Assembly: GCA_963702765.1 (NCBI GenBank)
Contig: CAVPEB010000036.1
Span: 62,001-126,000 of the forward strand
DNA: 64,000 nucleotides
Source: DATMNR01 sp963702765
Lineage (GTDB): Bacteria > Chloroflexota > Ktedonobacteria > Ktedonobacterales > Ktedonobacteraceae
Direction: 5' to 3'
Shown here: positions 26,106 through 33,268 of the stretch, piece after piece
How the letters are laid out: each line of letters starts with the position of its first letter
Position numbering within the stretch: position 1 is the first letter of the stretch
The notes under the pieces: model-generated
Told to the model about the DNA's origin: nothing
The model's input: only the letters and a program-made list of their open reading frames with translations
The model's database searches: none
Position numbers and translations under genes: made by a program

Positions 26106-26441
26106 CTTGAAGCATTACAACAAGATGAAGTTTGGTCAGTACGCCGCAATTCAGCTCATTTTTTAGGTCAAATTGGCCAAAACAACGAGCAATCTATCCA
26201 AGCTTTGTTGCATGGTCTGTTGGATAACAACTACGATGTGCGTATTGCCTGTGCCGAGGCATTGGCTCAGTTAGGCCAACGATTCCCAAATGAGGTAGAA
26301 GCAATTGAGAAGAAGTTAATTCAGGCTATTGACGATCCAGCATTCGATAAACTTGACTCTGTTGTAGGTCGTTCTGGCCACGACTATGCTTATGAAGGAT
26401 TGTGGTTGTTGGTAGTTGGGGGAGAGCTTAAGGGAGATTAG
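26016..26441 (+). CDS. C-terminal HEAT-repeat part of the NACHT protein
   Basis: The 141-codon frame continues the HEAT repeats (VNVRSRAAQSLGHLAHASPE, then VWSVRRNSAHFLGQIGQ) and ends with a non-repeat cap (DYAYEGLWLLVVGGELKGD). It is in the same frame as the start of the NACHT gene at 23184. It is probably the natural end of that protein, not an independent gene. There is no ribosome site at 26016. Confidence 0.7.
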   Translation: MLHDDVNVRSRAAQSLGHLAHASPEVIELFLEALQQDEVWSVRRNSAHFLGQIGQNNEQSIQALLHGLLDNNYDVRIACAEALAQLGQRFPNEVEAIEKKLIQAIDDPAFDKLDSVVGRSGHDYAYEGLWLLVVGGELKGD

Positions 26442-26454
26442 AAAGTGTGTGTAT

Positions 26455-26508
26455 ACAGAGATGCATTTAGAAACGCTGTGCATGTAGCGTTTCTAAATGC
26501 ATCTCTGT
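26455..26508. terminator. Bidirectional hairpin between the NACHT and YceI genes
   Basis: A perfect 23-bp stem (26455-26477 with 26486-26508) with an 8-base loop lies exactly between two convergent genes. It can serve as a terminator in both directions. Its length and perfection exceed what a simple terminator needs. Confidence 0.75.
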
Positions 26509-26511
26509 GTG

Positions 26512-27216
26512 TTATGCCGATTTCGCTGTGAAAGTAAGAGTAATAACAACCTTATTTTGTGCAATTGCGATGTTGGCCAGGTTGGGCGGCTGGATACCGA
26601 AGTCTGTCATGTAAATGGTGCTGGTTGCGGTTCCCGTTATTGTGTTGCCAACAACTTTTCCCTGTACATCAAAGACCTCTTTGTTGGTTTTGCCGTGCAT
26701 AGTTAGATTACCTGTGAGTTGAAAATGTACCGTCTGGCCATCGGTATAGCTTGATGGTAAGCCTTGCGTGCTGACAGAGACAAACGTGGCATTCGGGTAG
26801 GTGTCCGTTTGCAGCGAGTTTTGCTTGATGTAATCGTCACGTCTCTGTGCATCTGATTGCAACGTACTCAAGTCGACTGTAATGTTCATGGATGCGACGA
26901 CTGGTGAAGTACCGGTTTTGATCTTGAAGCTCCCCTGAACAGAGTGGGTCGTGCCAATGGCATCATTATTCGGTTTATTTTGGAAAATCAGGTTTTCGTA
27001 TACGCTATAGGATGCTGTGGTTTGGGCAGGTACGATCTGAAAGGTTTGCAGGCCTGTTGATGGCACTGGCGTTTCGGTGACAGTTACGGCACCTGGGGCG
27101 ACATGAGTCTGGGTCTGGTTGACAGCATTTGCAAAGTGCGATGTGTAGAATACGCCAGCAACAATAATGATGATGACTGCGCCTATTCCGGCGAATAGGA
27201 TGTTACGTCTTTTCAT
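26512..27216 (-). CDS. YceI-like domain protein with N-terminal membrane anchor
   Basis: The 234-residue protein starts with a basic end and one hydrophobic segment (residues 7-25), which anchors or exports it. The rest is the YceI lipocalin-like beta barrel: FQIVPAQTTASYSVYENL, VDLSTLQSDAQRRDDYIK, YPNATFVSVS and FQLTGNLTMHGKT. YceI proteins bind isoprenoid-like lipids such as polyprenyl quinones in the envelope. Next to redox and signalling genes (27395-34846), a role in quinone handling is possible but unproven. Confidence 0.88.
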   Translation of the reverse strand: MKRRNILFAGIGAVIIIIVAGVFYTSHFANAVNQTQTHVAPGAVTVTETPVPSTGLQTFQIVPAQTTASYSVYENLIFQNKPNNDAIGTTHSVQGSFKIKTGTSPVVASMNITVDLSTLQSDAQRRDDYIKQNSLQTDTYPNATFVSVSTQGLPSSYTDGQTVHFQLTGNLTMHGKTNKEVFDVQGKVVGNTITGTATSTIYMTDFGIQPPNLANIAIAQNKVVITLTFTAKSA

Positions 27217-27265
27217 AAGAACTCCAATTTATGTCTTTTACGACTATTCAAACTCTTTTTACTCG

Positions 27266-27375
27266 CGCCGCCTCCGGCGGCGAAGTGGTGGTAATAAGTG
27301 GGACTCGCTTTTGCATCCCCCAGATGCGCGGCCCCACACCCCGCCAAGGGGCCAGCAGGCCCCTTGGAACCCCAT
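27266..27375. repeat. Intergenic repeat, family A copy 3
   Basis: The stretch between the YceI and histidine kinase genes starts with the palindrome CGCCGCCTCCGGCGGCG (27266-27282), continues with TTGCATCCCCCAGATGCGCG, and ends with CCCCACACCCCGCCAAGGGG and a GGGGCC/GGCCCC hairpin. It has no coding capacity and is related to the copies at 4495, 14490 and 29616. Confidence 0.75.
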
Positions 27376-27394
27376 AGATTAGTTACTTGCCTTG

Positions 27395-28849
27395 TTATTC
27401 TGTATAGAATTTCTGTTTCGGCAGGGATGTTATTTGTACTGATTCCTCCTCCTCTCTGATATCTGAATGCGTCTCGTACGCGAGGGGCAAAGCCAATGTT
27501 ACGGTTGTGCCGTGTCCGGGAACGCTAGAGAAGGAGAGAGAACCACTGTGAGTTAACGCGATACTGCGTGCAATGGAAAGCCCAAGACCTGTGCCTCCTG
27601 CCTCACGCGAGCGGGCCTTATCCACTCGGTAAAAGCGTTCACCAAGGTGTGATAGATGTTCGGGATCAATACCGACCCCGTTGTCACTTACCTCCAGAAG
27701 CGCTTGTTCATCTTTCGTCTTCGTGCGTACAATAATATGACCTCCAGAATAGCTATATTTCATGGCATTGTCTAGCAGCACCAGTAAAGCTTGCTCTAGC
27801 AAAAGCGGGTCTCCAATCACATAGGGTGTGCCAACATCCTCTATATGAAGCGTGATATCTTTTTGATCGGCTAGAGCCTGTATCCGTCGTGTTCCTCTCT
27901 GAGCCAGTTCAACCAGGTTTACCACTTCATGCTCCCGGTGGAGTGAAGTGTTGTCAAGCCGGGCAAGCGTCAGCAAGTTGTTTGAGAGACGTGCCATGCG
28001 ATGCGATTCGACAACAATATCTTCTAATAGCGCAGCATCCTCGACATCAAAGCGCTCTCGACCTCGCAACAGAACCTCGGCATCGGCACGCAGCAAGGTC
28101 AGAGGTGTGCGAAGTTCGTGAGAGGCATCTGCGATGAAACGCTGCTGGTTAGACCATGCACGTCGTGCAGGTTCTAGAGCGCGGTTCGAAAGGAACAGGC
28201 CACCTACTCCCGCACCCAGCAACGCTACTCCTCCGATGCCCAGTAATAGTTTGAGCAGCAACGAGAGAGCGGCTTCCTGCGGCTGGACAGACTCGCCAAT
28301 CACTACCACGCCTGCATTTCCATTTCCTGTCTGATTAGGAACTACAAGGGCATAGCGATAGATCTGCCCTGTCGAGCCCCCCGCGTCGACGATATCGCTG
28401 GCTGGACGACCCGTTTGCAAAGCTGTTTTTGCCAGCGAATTGTCAAGGAAAACAGATGGGAAGCTCGTAGTATTTTGACTTGCAAGCAAGTTGCCATTCT
28501 GATCAAAGCATGCGACCTGCTCGGGCCTCTGGAAACCCTGACCGGGAGGCCCACCGAATTGTCCCTGTTGTCCCATTGCAGGACAAGCCTGGCTTGCAGA
28601 GTTTGTGTACCATTCATTTTGATGGACAAGTGCATGTCCAGCAGCATCTGATGCGATAGGTGTCAGGAGGAAGTACTGAGTCCCGAAGTAAAGCGTGACG
28701 CCAAAGAGTATCAGGGCCACACCCAGCACGCCACAATACCAGAGCGTCAGGCGGATGCGCAGTCCTTGAAACATGGCTGCACCTGCCTCCTGCGAGAGAC
28801 TGCTCTTGTCGCGATGCACTTTTGACCTGATTTGACTTCTCCAGCTCAT
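27395..28849 (-). CDS. Sensor histidine kinase, OmpR-partner (EnvZ/BaeS-like)
   Basis: The 484-residue protein has two membrane helices (about residues 30-55 and 195-220) around an extracytoplasmic sensor of about 140 residues. The dimerisation domain follows with the phosphorylated histidine in FIADASHELRTPL, then the ATPase domain with N box LLDNAMKYS, G1 VSDNGVGI and G2 GGTGLGLSIA. It autophosphorylates and passes phosphate to the response regulator upstream, 17 bp away. The sensor is Gln/Gly rich and has no recognised ligand domain. The ATG at 28849 has GGAG 8 nt upstream. Confidence 0.93.
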   Translation of the reverse strand: MSWRSQIRSKVHRDKSSLSQEAGAAMFQGLRIRLTLWYCGVLGVALILFGVTLYFGTQYFLLTPIASDAAGHALVHQNEWYTNSASQACPAMGQQGQFGGPPGQGFQRPEQVACFDQNGNLLASQNTTSFPSVFLDNSLAKTALQTGRPASDIVDAGGSTGQIYRYALVVPNQTGNGNAGVVVIGESVQPQEAALSLLLKLLLGIGGVALLGAGVGGLFLSNRALEPARRAWSNQQRFIADASHELRTPLTLLRADAEVLLRGRERFDVEDAALLEDIVVESHRMARLSNNLLTLARLDNTSLHREHEVVNLVELAQRGTRRIQALADQKDITLHIEDVGTPYVIGDPLLLEQALLVLLDNAMKYSYSGGHIIVRTKTKDEQALLEVSDNGVGIDPEHLSHLGERFYRVDKARSREAGGTGLGLSIARSIALTHSGSLSFSSVPGHGTTVTLALPLAYETHSDIREEEESVQITSLPKQKFYTE

Positions 28850-28866
28850 GCTGTTGCTCCTTCCAT

Positions 28867-29544
28867 CTATGACGCTTCGATTTTGTAACCCACTCCGCGC
28901 ACAGTTTTGATTAATGGATGAGTGAAGCCCTGATCTATCTTGTCGCGCAGGTAATGAATGTAAATATCTACTACATTCGAGAGCGCATCCAGGTCGTAGC
29001 GCCAGACGGCGTCAACGATTTGCGTGCGGGTAAGCACCCTTCCAGCATGGCGCATTAAGTATTCGAGGAGGGAAAATTCTTTGGCTGTTAACTCGATGAT
29101 ACGGCCATCCCGGCGCGCTTCGTGTCTCACCAGATCAAGTGTCAAATCTCCTACGCTGAGTTGGAGAGTCTCATCAAAACGACGGTCGCGGCGGCGCAAC
29201 AGGGCATTTACACGAGCCAGAAGTTCCTCCATTGCGAAAGGTTTCGTGAGATAGTCGTCTGCGCCAACATTGAGACCCGTCACACGATCTTCTACTGCCC
29301 CACGTGCGGTCAGCATCAATACAGGTGTCATTACGTGTTCAGCACGCATCTGGCGGCAGACCTCGATACCATCAATACCAGGTAGCATCAGGTCAAGGAT
29401 CACTGCATCATAGGTATCGCTCAGGGCCAGGTCAAGTCCTTCAATCCCGTCGTGCGCCAGGTCTACTGTATGCCGCTCTTCGAGTAAGACGCGGCGCAGT
29501 AGATATGCGATGCGTTTTTCATCTTCCACTATTAGAATATGCAT
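28867..29544 (-). CDS. OmpR/PhoB-family response regulator
   Basis: The 225-residue protein has a receiver domain with phosphoacceptor Asp51 (VILDLMLPG), acidic pocket E7-D8 and the lysine in LTKPFAMEEL. A C-terminal winged helix (LTAKEFSLLEYLMRHAGRVL, ending YIHYLRDKID and VRGVGYKIE) follows. It binds DNA as a dimer, typically at direct repeats. It is the first gene of a two-gene operon with the kinase. A palindromic motif shared by three nearby upstream regions (29906, 30543, 32675) is a candidate target, although OmpR-type sites are usually direct repeats. Confidence 0.95.
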   Translation of the reverse strand: MHILIVEDEKRIAYLLRRVLLEERHTVDLAHDGIEGLDLALSDTYDAVILDLMLPGIDGIEVCRQMRAEHVMTPVLMLTARGAVEDRVTGLNVGADDYLTKPFAMEELLARVNALLRRRDRRFDETLQLSVGDLTLDLVRHEARRDGRIIELTAKEFSLLEYLMRHAGRVLTRTQIVDAVWRYDLDALSNVVDIYIHYLRDKIDQGFTHPLIKTVRGVGYKIEAS

Positions 29545-29615
29545 GGTTCTTTTCCTCTTTATATATTTTTATTCAGGCAATATGTTTTTCGTAATTGCTT
29601 TAATCTTTTTCTTTA

Positions 29616-29837
29616 CGCCGCCTAAGGCGGCGGGTTGAGAAGTTGGTGGAGACAATCCATCCGATAGGTGCGGACTTAAGCATTTTTCTCGCCGCCTAAG
29701 GCGGCGAGCAGGGATGGACGTGAGCGGGGACACTCCGCACCCCGTTAGGGGACGATTCCACTTACTGCCTTCAAGTCCGAGCCTATGGGGGACACCTCAC
29801 ACTTCGGCAAAGGACTTCGTCCTCTGCACTCCTTACC
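29616..29837. repeat. Intergenic repeat, family A copy 4 (composite)
   Basis: Two palindromes of the form CGCCGCCTAAGGCGGCG (29616-29632 and 29690-29706) are followed by GGGGACACTCCGCACCCCG, a GGGGACACCTCACACTTCGG block and CTCTGCACTCC. These match the order of blocks in the copy at 4495, so this looks like two elements in tandem. The whole 397-bp gap between the response regulator and the glycosyltransferase remnant holds no other gene. Confidence 0.75.
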
Positions 29838-29905
29838 AATTGAGAGGATTCTCTCTTCCTACACAATCATAGTCTTTTTTGATTGAAGTTAAATTGGAAA
29901 GAGAT

Positions 29906-29920
29906 GTGAAAATTCTCATG
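29906..29920. promoter_or_regulatory. Palindromic motif GTGAAAATTCTCATG, candidate operator (copy 1)
   Basis: The motif resembles an inverted repeat TGAGAA-AA-TTCTCA, with a single mismatch in the left arm. It lies about 25 bp before the open frame of the glycosyltransferase remnant. The same pattern occurs at 30543-30557 and 32675-32691, each upstream of a gene in this locus. Confidence 0.4.
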
Positions 29921-29941
29921 GAATTGTAAATTTTCAAAATT

Positions 29942-30509
29942 ATGCTGACCATTTCACTCTCATGGGCAATCGCGGTAGACCTGACTCCTACCGCGAACCG
30001 TCCGTATGTTGGTTCGAGTCAGAACAATTCGGAGATAAGCCTGGCTTTAGGCTACAATGGCATCCAGCGCTTGCTGGGACAATTCGGTTTTGGTGGCAAC
30101 AGTGCTGGTAGTAATACGAGCGGAAACACATCCCAGCAATTCCAACCTCCAGCTTCAAGTAACGGAACGACTACTGGAAATTTCCAATGTAAGTTCAAAC
30201 GAGGCGGATTCCATTATTCTGGAGACGAATCAGCCTGTTATGGCGTTGGGCGGCTTCTCAGGCAGTGATCCGATCTTAACGACGAGCCAGCTCGCTGCAT
30301 TGGTAAAGAGTGGTGAGGTTCGCTACTTCTTGCTCAATGGCTCGGGAAATGGCGGTCCTGGCGGTAGCGGTCAGAGTACCTTAATCACGTGGATCACACA
30401 ACATTCAAAGGTAATATCCTCCAGCCAATGGCAATCTGGTTCAACAAGTAGCGCTTCCAGTGGCTTTGGTGGTTCTGAACAGTTGTACGAAATAACCTCT
30501 GCATCGTGA
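29942..30509 (+). pseudogene. C-terminal remnant of a family 39 (ArnT/YkcB-like) glycosyltransferase
   Basis: The frames encode only the soluble end of a membrane mannosyl/arabinosyltransferase-like protein. Visible are NRPYVGSSQNNSEISLALGYNG, shown here in part, then NEADSIILETNQPVMALGGF, SGSDPILTTSQLAALVKSG and VRYFLLNGSGNGGPGG. The catalytic membrane part is missing, replaced by repeats, and the frame shifts between 30110 and 30190. With both the 5' part gone and a shift, this is a true pseudogene. Intact relatives transfer sugars from polyprenyl-phosphate donors outside the membrane. Confidence 0.7.
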
Positions 30510-30530
30510 ACGATGGAGTAATCAGGATTC

Positions 30531-30568
30531 ATTGGAATAGGATTTGAGAAATCTCATTCTATTCCAAT
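30531..30568. terminator. Hairpin after the glycosyltransferase remnant, containing motif copy 2
   Basis: ATTGGAATAG at 30531 pairs with CTATTCCAAT at 30559-30568, and the top of the stem contains TGAGA-AA-TCTCA (30545-30556). It may be a terminator for the remnant or an operator for the gene at 30654. The loop motif resembles those at 29906 and 32675. Confidence 0.5.
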
Positions 30569-30653
30569 GGGTATCACATCATACCAACTTATACTGATGG
30601 TGCGGTGGAAAAAGCTCCGCAACTACTCATTCCGAAAGAAAGGAGGTATACCA

Positions 30654-31169
30654 ATGGAAGATCATGATAAGATTGCTCCGCGTCGACGAGGGTGCAGATG
30701 GCTCCTGATCGGGGGTCTGGCCTTTGCCTTTATGCTCGCTCTTGGAGTGGGTGTACTACTAGGCACTTCGAGCGGGACAACCCAGGCTTCAGCCCTTACG
30801 ACTGTAAGTAATAGTAGCTCCCAGTCACCGGCTTTCACGCAAGGAGGTGTTAACAGCTCCCAGTCGCTGACTTACTCTCAGGGAGGTGCCAATTACGCTC
30901 AGCCGGTGGCCGGAGGGCCAGGAGCAGGCAGGCCACAGGGGCAGGGCCAGTGTGAGTCATTTACTGTGTCGAGCGTGAGTGGCAATACAATCGTAGCCAA
31001 ATCGTCGAATGGCAGTTCGGTTACGATCCACACCACAGCGAGTACCAGTTATCGACAGGCTGGTAAGACTGTCACGGCAAGCGCCATTACTGCTGGCACT
31101 CGAATTCACGTCATGGGCACCCACAATAGCGATGGGAGCATCACAGCCACCAGTATTGACATTGGTTAA
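30654..31169 (+). CDS. DUF5666-like secreted or anchored protein
   Basis: The 171-residue protein has a basic N-terminus (PRRRGCRWLL), one hydrophobic segment at about residues 16-38 and a Ser/Gln/Gly-rich linker with the near repeats FTQGGVNSSQSLTYSQGGAN. The C-terminal 70 residues (FTVSSVSGNTIVAKSSNGSS, then AITAGTRIHVMGTHNSDGSI) look like a small beta domain of the DUF5666 type. Function is unknown; this domain is frequent in exported proteins. AGGAGG lies 7 nt before the ATG at 30654, which sets the start. A frame beginning at 30567 would include the hairpin and is unlikely. Confidence 0.7.
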   Translation: MEDHDKIAPRRRGCRWLLIGGLAFAFMLALGVGVLLGTSSGTTQASALTTVSNSSSQSPAFTQGGVNSSQSLTYSQGGANYAQPVAGGPGAGRPQGQGQCESFTVSSVSGNTIVAKSSNGSSVTIHTTASTSYRQAGKTVTASAITAGTRIHVMGTHNSDGSITATSIDIG

Positions 31170-31589
31170 TACTGGGCCACACAGTACACCAGCGATTAGT
31201 TCATCCTGATCAATTGTTGCTGACTGTGGCACATGGATCCTGACGAGTCCAGGGTTACCCGAAATTCGTCAGGATCCAGTTTATGACACCTTTTTCACTT
31301 TGAGAAACCTCTATCACAACGATTGACCTAATTCTGAAGCTCTATCACAACATCAGAAAAAGGGCAGCCATTCAAGCAAGTTCATGAGAACTTTCCCATA
31401 TTCCTCCAATATGCTTCACATGATATTCGCTTACTATAGAAGTAGAGCAGGAAATATATCTTTGCTGACCACGTGTTAACGAACATAATGAGCATAAAAC
31501 TACCTGAAGTTTAATATCTGAATAGCAGAGATACGATAACTTATAAAGTCCAAACAGTGTTTTCGAATTGAAAGCAAAGGAAAAAGAAT
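31170..31589. other. Intergenic region with a hairpin and direct repeats, no gene
   Basis: The 420 bp hold a 12-bp stem hairpin (31235-31246 with 31266-31277) that probably ends the DUF5666 transcript. They also hold two copies of CTCTATCACAAC, at 31309-31320 and 31340-31351, 31 bp apart, about three helical turns. These may be a binding site for a regulator of the protease gene at 31590. No gene is seen. Confidence 0.55.
31235..31277 (+). terminator. Hairpin terminator after the DUF5666 gene
   Basis: GGATCCTGACGA pairs perfectly with TCGTCAGGATCC across a 19-base loop, 65 bp after the stop codon. A run of T follows a few bases later. Confidence 0.6.
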
Positions 31590-32576
31590 ATGCTGCAAGA
31601 AGAGAACGAAGTCTATAATCCATATACATCACCGTATCAACAGGTTCCATATGAGTCTGTATCGGTACTAGAAAATCCAACTGGCACTCACACTTCCGCA
31701 GAGCAGGATACATCGCCGTTGCCCTTGATCCCAGCTGCACCACAGGCCTCTCTGCCACCACAAAACAGAAAAGGCCGCGGCGGAGCAATCTTGCTCTTTA
31801 CACTTGTGCTCGCTATTATCTTTGCAGTAGGGTTGTTTGCTGGAATAGAGTACGCAGGTAATAGTGCAAACCAATCAAGTAACACAAGTACTGCCAATAC
31901 CACTTCCAAAGGAGCAGTTACAGCACCTGCTACTACATCAAGCACTTCTTCCAGTGTATCGACGGTTGAAGCTCAGCAGGAAGCTGCTATTGCAAAGATA
32001 GAGCCAGCCGTTGTCGAACTCGATGTAACTACTACTACTGGAGAACAGATAGGCTCTGGAGTTATCATTGACTCCAAAGGAGACATTGTAACCAATTACC
32101 ATATCGTCAACGGTGAAAATAGTATTACAGTTGTTCTCTATAATGGAAATAAAGAACAGGCACAATTGGTAGGCACGAATACCTCGGATGATCTGGCAGT
32201 AGTGCATATCCAGCCTTTTGCTACTATGACAGTTGCTCAAATTGGTGACTCATCCAAGCTTATTGTAGGACAAGAAGTACTGGCCATTGGTAATCCGTTA
32301 GGGATCACCGAAACGGCAACTAAGGGGATAGTCAGCGCACTTAATCGTAGTGTTACAGAGTCAACAGGCGCTACGATTTCCAATGCAATCCAGACCGACG
32401 CTGCTGTAAATCCTGGAAATAGCGGTGGCGCCTTGATTAATTTGCAGGGTAAGCTCATTGGTATCCCGACATTAACTGCTGTGAATACAGAGTCAAATAC
32501 AGCCGCTAACGGTGTTAGCTTCGCAATCCCTTCTAATCTGGCACAGACAGTTGTGCAGCAGATATTACAGCAATAA
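31590..32576 (+). CDS. HtrA/DegP-like trypsin-fold serine protease, membrane anchored, no PDZ
   Basis: The 328-residue protein has a Pro/Ser-rich cytoplasmic N-terminus, one membrane helix (about residues 66-88), a Ser/Thr-rich linker and a trypsin-like domain from about residue 125. The catalytic triad is visible: His171 in TNYHIV, Asp201 in SDDLAVV and Ser278 in GNSGGALI. No PDZ domain follows, so the protein ends right after the protease domain. It would act outside the membrane in protein quality control or signal cleavage. A terminator hairpin follows at 32584. Confidence 0.92.
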   Translation: MLQEENEVYNPYTSPYQQVPYESVSVLENPTGTHTSAEQDTSPLPLIPAAPQASLPPQNRKGRGGAILLFTLVLAIIFAVGLFAGIEYAGNSANQSSNTSTANTTSKGAVTAPATTSSTSSSVSTVEAQQEAAIAKIEPAVVELDVTTTTGEQIGSGVIIDSKGDIVTNYHIVNGENSITVVLYNGNKEQAQLVGTNTSDDLAVVHIQPFATMTVAQIGDSSKLIVGQEVLAIGNPLGITETATKGIVSALNRSVTESTGATISNAIQTDAAVNPGNSGGALINLQGKLIGIPTLTAVNTESNTAANGVSFAIPSNLAQTVVQQILQQ

Positions 32577-32583
32577 CAATAGG

Positions 32584-32647
32584 TAACTAAAATTCGCAGG
32601 TGGTATCAGGGGTTTGCAAGCCCCTGATACCCCGCGGATTTTAGTTA
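32584..32647 (+). terminator. Long hairpin terminator after the HtrA-like gene
   Basis: An inner 11-bp stem (GGTATCAGGGG with CCCCTGATACC) sits inside an outer stem TAACTAAAAT with ATTTTAGTTA. It lies 7 bp after the stop codon. The total is 64 bp. Confidence 0.75.
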
Positions 32648-32674
32648 CGCACAAGAAAATGGTCAAGCTATGGA

Positions 32675-32691
32675 ATGAGAAAATTCTCATG
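32675..32691. promoter_or_regulatory. Palindromic motif ATGAGAAAATTCTCATG, candidate operator (copy 3)
   Basis: The motif is a 7-bp inverted repeat (ATGAGAA and TTCTCAT) around AA. It lies about 145 bp before the first gene of the ApbE operon. Related motifs are at 29906 and 30543. The remaining bases to 32836 show no gene. Confidence 0.45.
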
Positions 32692-32836
32692 CATTTCCAA
32701 TAGAAAGCCAATATAGATGCTGTATGCTTAACACAAGATATGAATATATCCGATTAAATGAGGCGCTCGCGTCGGTACACAATCAGGGCAGATAGAGCGT
32801 CACAATATTATTCACCCTATTAGATTGGAGATACAT

Positions 32837-33268
32837 ATGGAAACGAACCCATACGAATACGATAGAACTTCACAAGGGACACCACAACAAAATCAGTTGT
32901 TTCAGTACAGGCCTGCGGCGGCTCAGAATGGACAACAATCCGTACAGTCGCATAATCAAAAATTGCCTGGTCAAAAACCCGGAACGCGAGCAAAAATGCC
33001 TAAAGCACAAGCACTTGCGCTGGTCAATGCCCTCAAAAGAACTCTAGCTGTTGCTTCAATCATAGGCTTCGGCATCTTCGGCGGGTTGGTCGCCATGCAC
33101 CAGGTCAGTACCACCACCACTCAATCGACATCAGGATCGTCGAACACAAGCTCGAATTCAAATTCATCATCTCAAAATAGCAATAGTTTCTTTAATCAAC
33201 AGGGAGGAAATACCAGTGGAACAAGCAGCCCATCATCAACACCCGTCACCGGAACCACCACCTCCTAA
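32837..33268 (+). CDS. Small single-pass membrane protein with Ser/Asn/Thr-rich tail
   Basis: The 143-residue protein has a Gln/Pro-rich cytoplasmic N-terminus, a basic stretch with KNALKR-like residues near 70, one membrane helix (about residues 76-96) and a low-complexity outer tail of Ser, Asn, Thr and Gly ending in PVTGTTTS. No family is recognised. GGAG lies 6 nt before the ATG at 32837. Its end overlaps the apbE start by 53 bp, so the two are translated from one message. The tail's TGTTTS loosely recalls flavinylation motifs with Thr, but it lacks the usual aspartate and alanine, so this is only a possibility. Confidence 0.6.
   Translation: METNPYEYDRTSQGTPQQNQLFQYRPAAAQNGQQSVQSHNQKLPGQKPGTRAKMPKAQALALVNALKRTLAVASIIGFGIFGGLVAMHQVSTTTTQSTSGSSNTSSNSNSSSQNSNSFFNQQGGNTSGTSSPSSTPVTGTTTS

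Noticed and set aside
26455..26508. Small RNA or attachment site
   Set aside because: A perfect hairpin between two convergent stop codons is better explained as a bidirectional terminator; no integrase is nearby.
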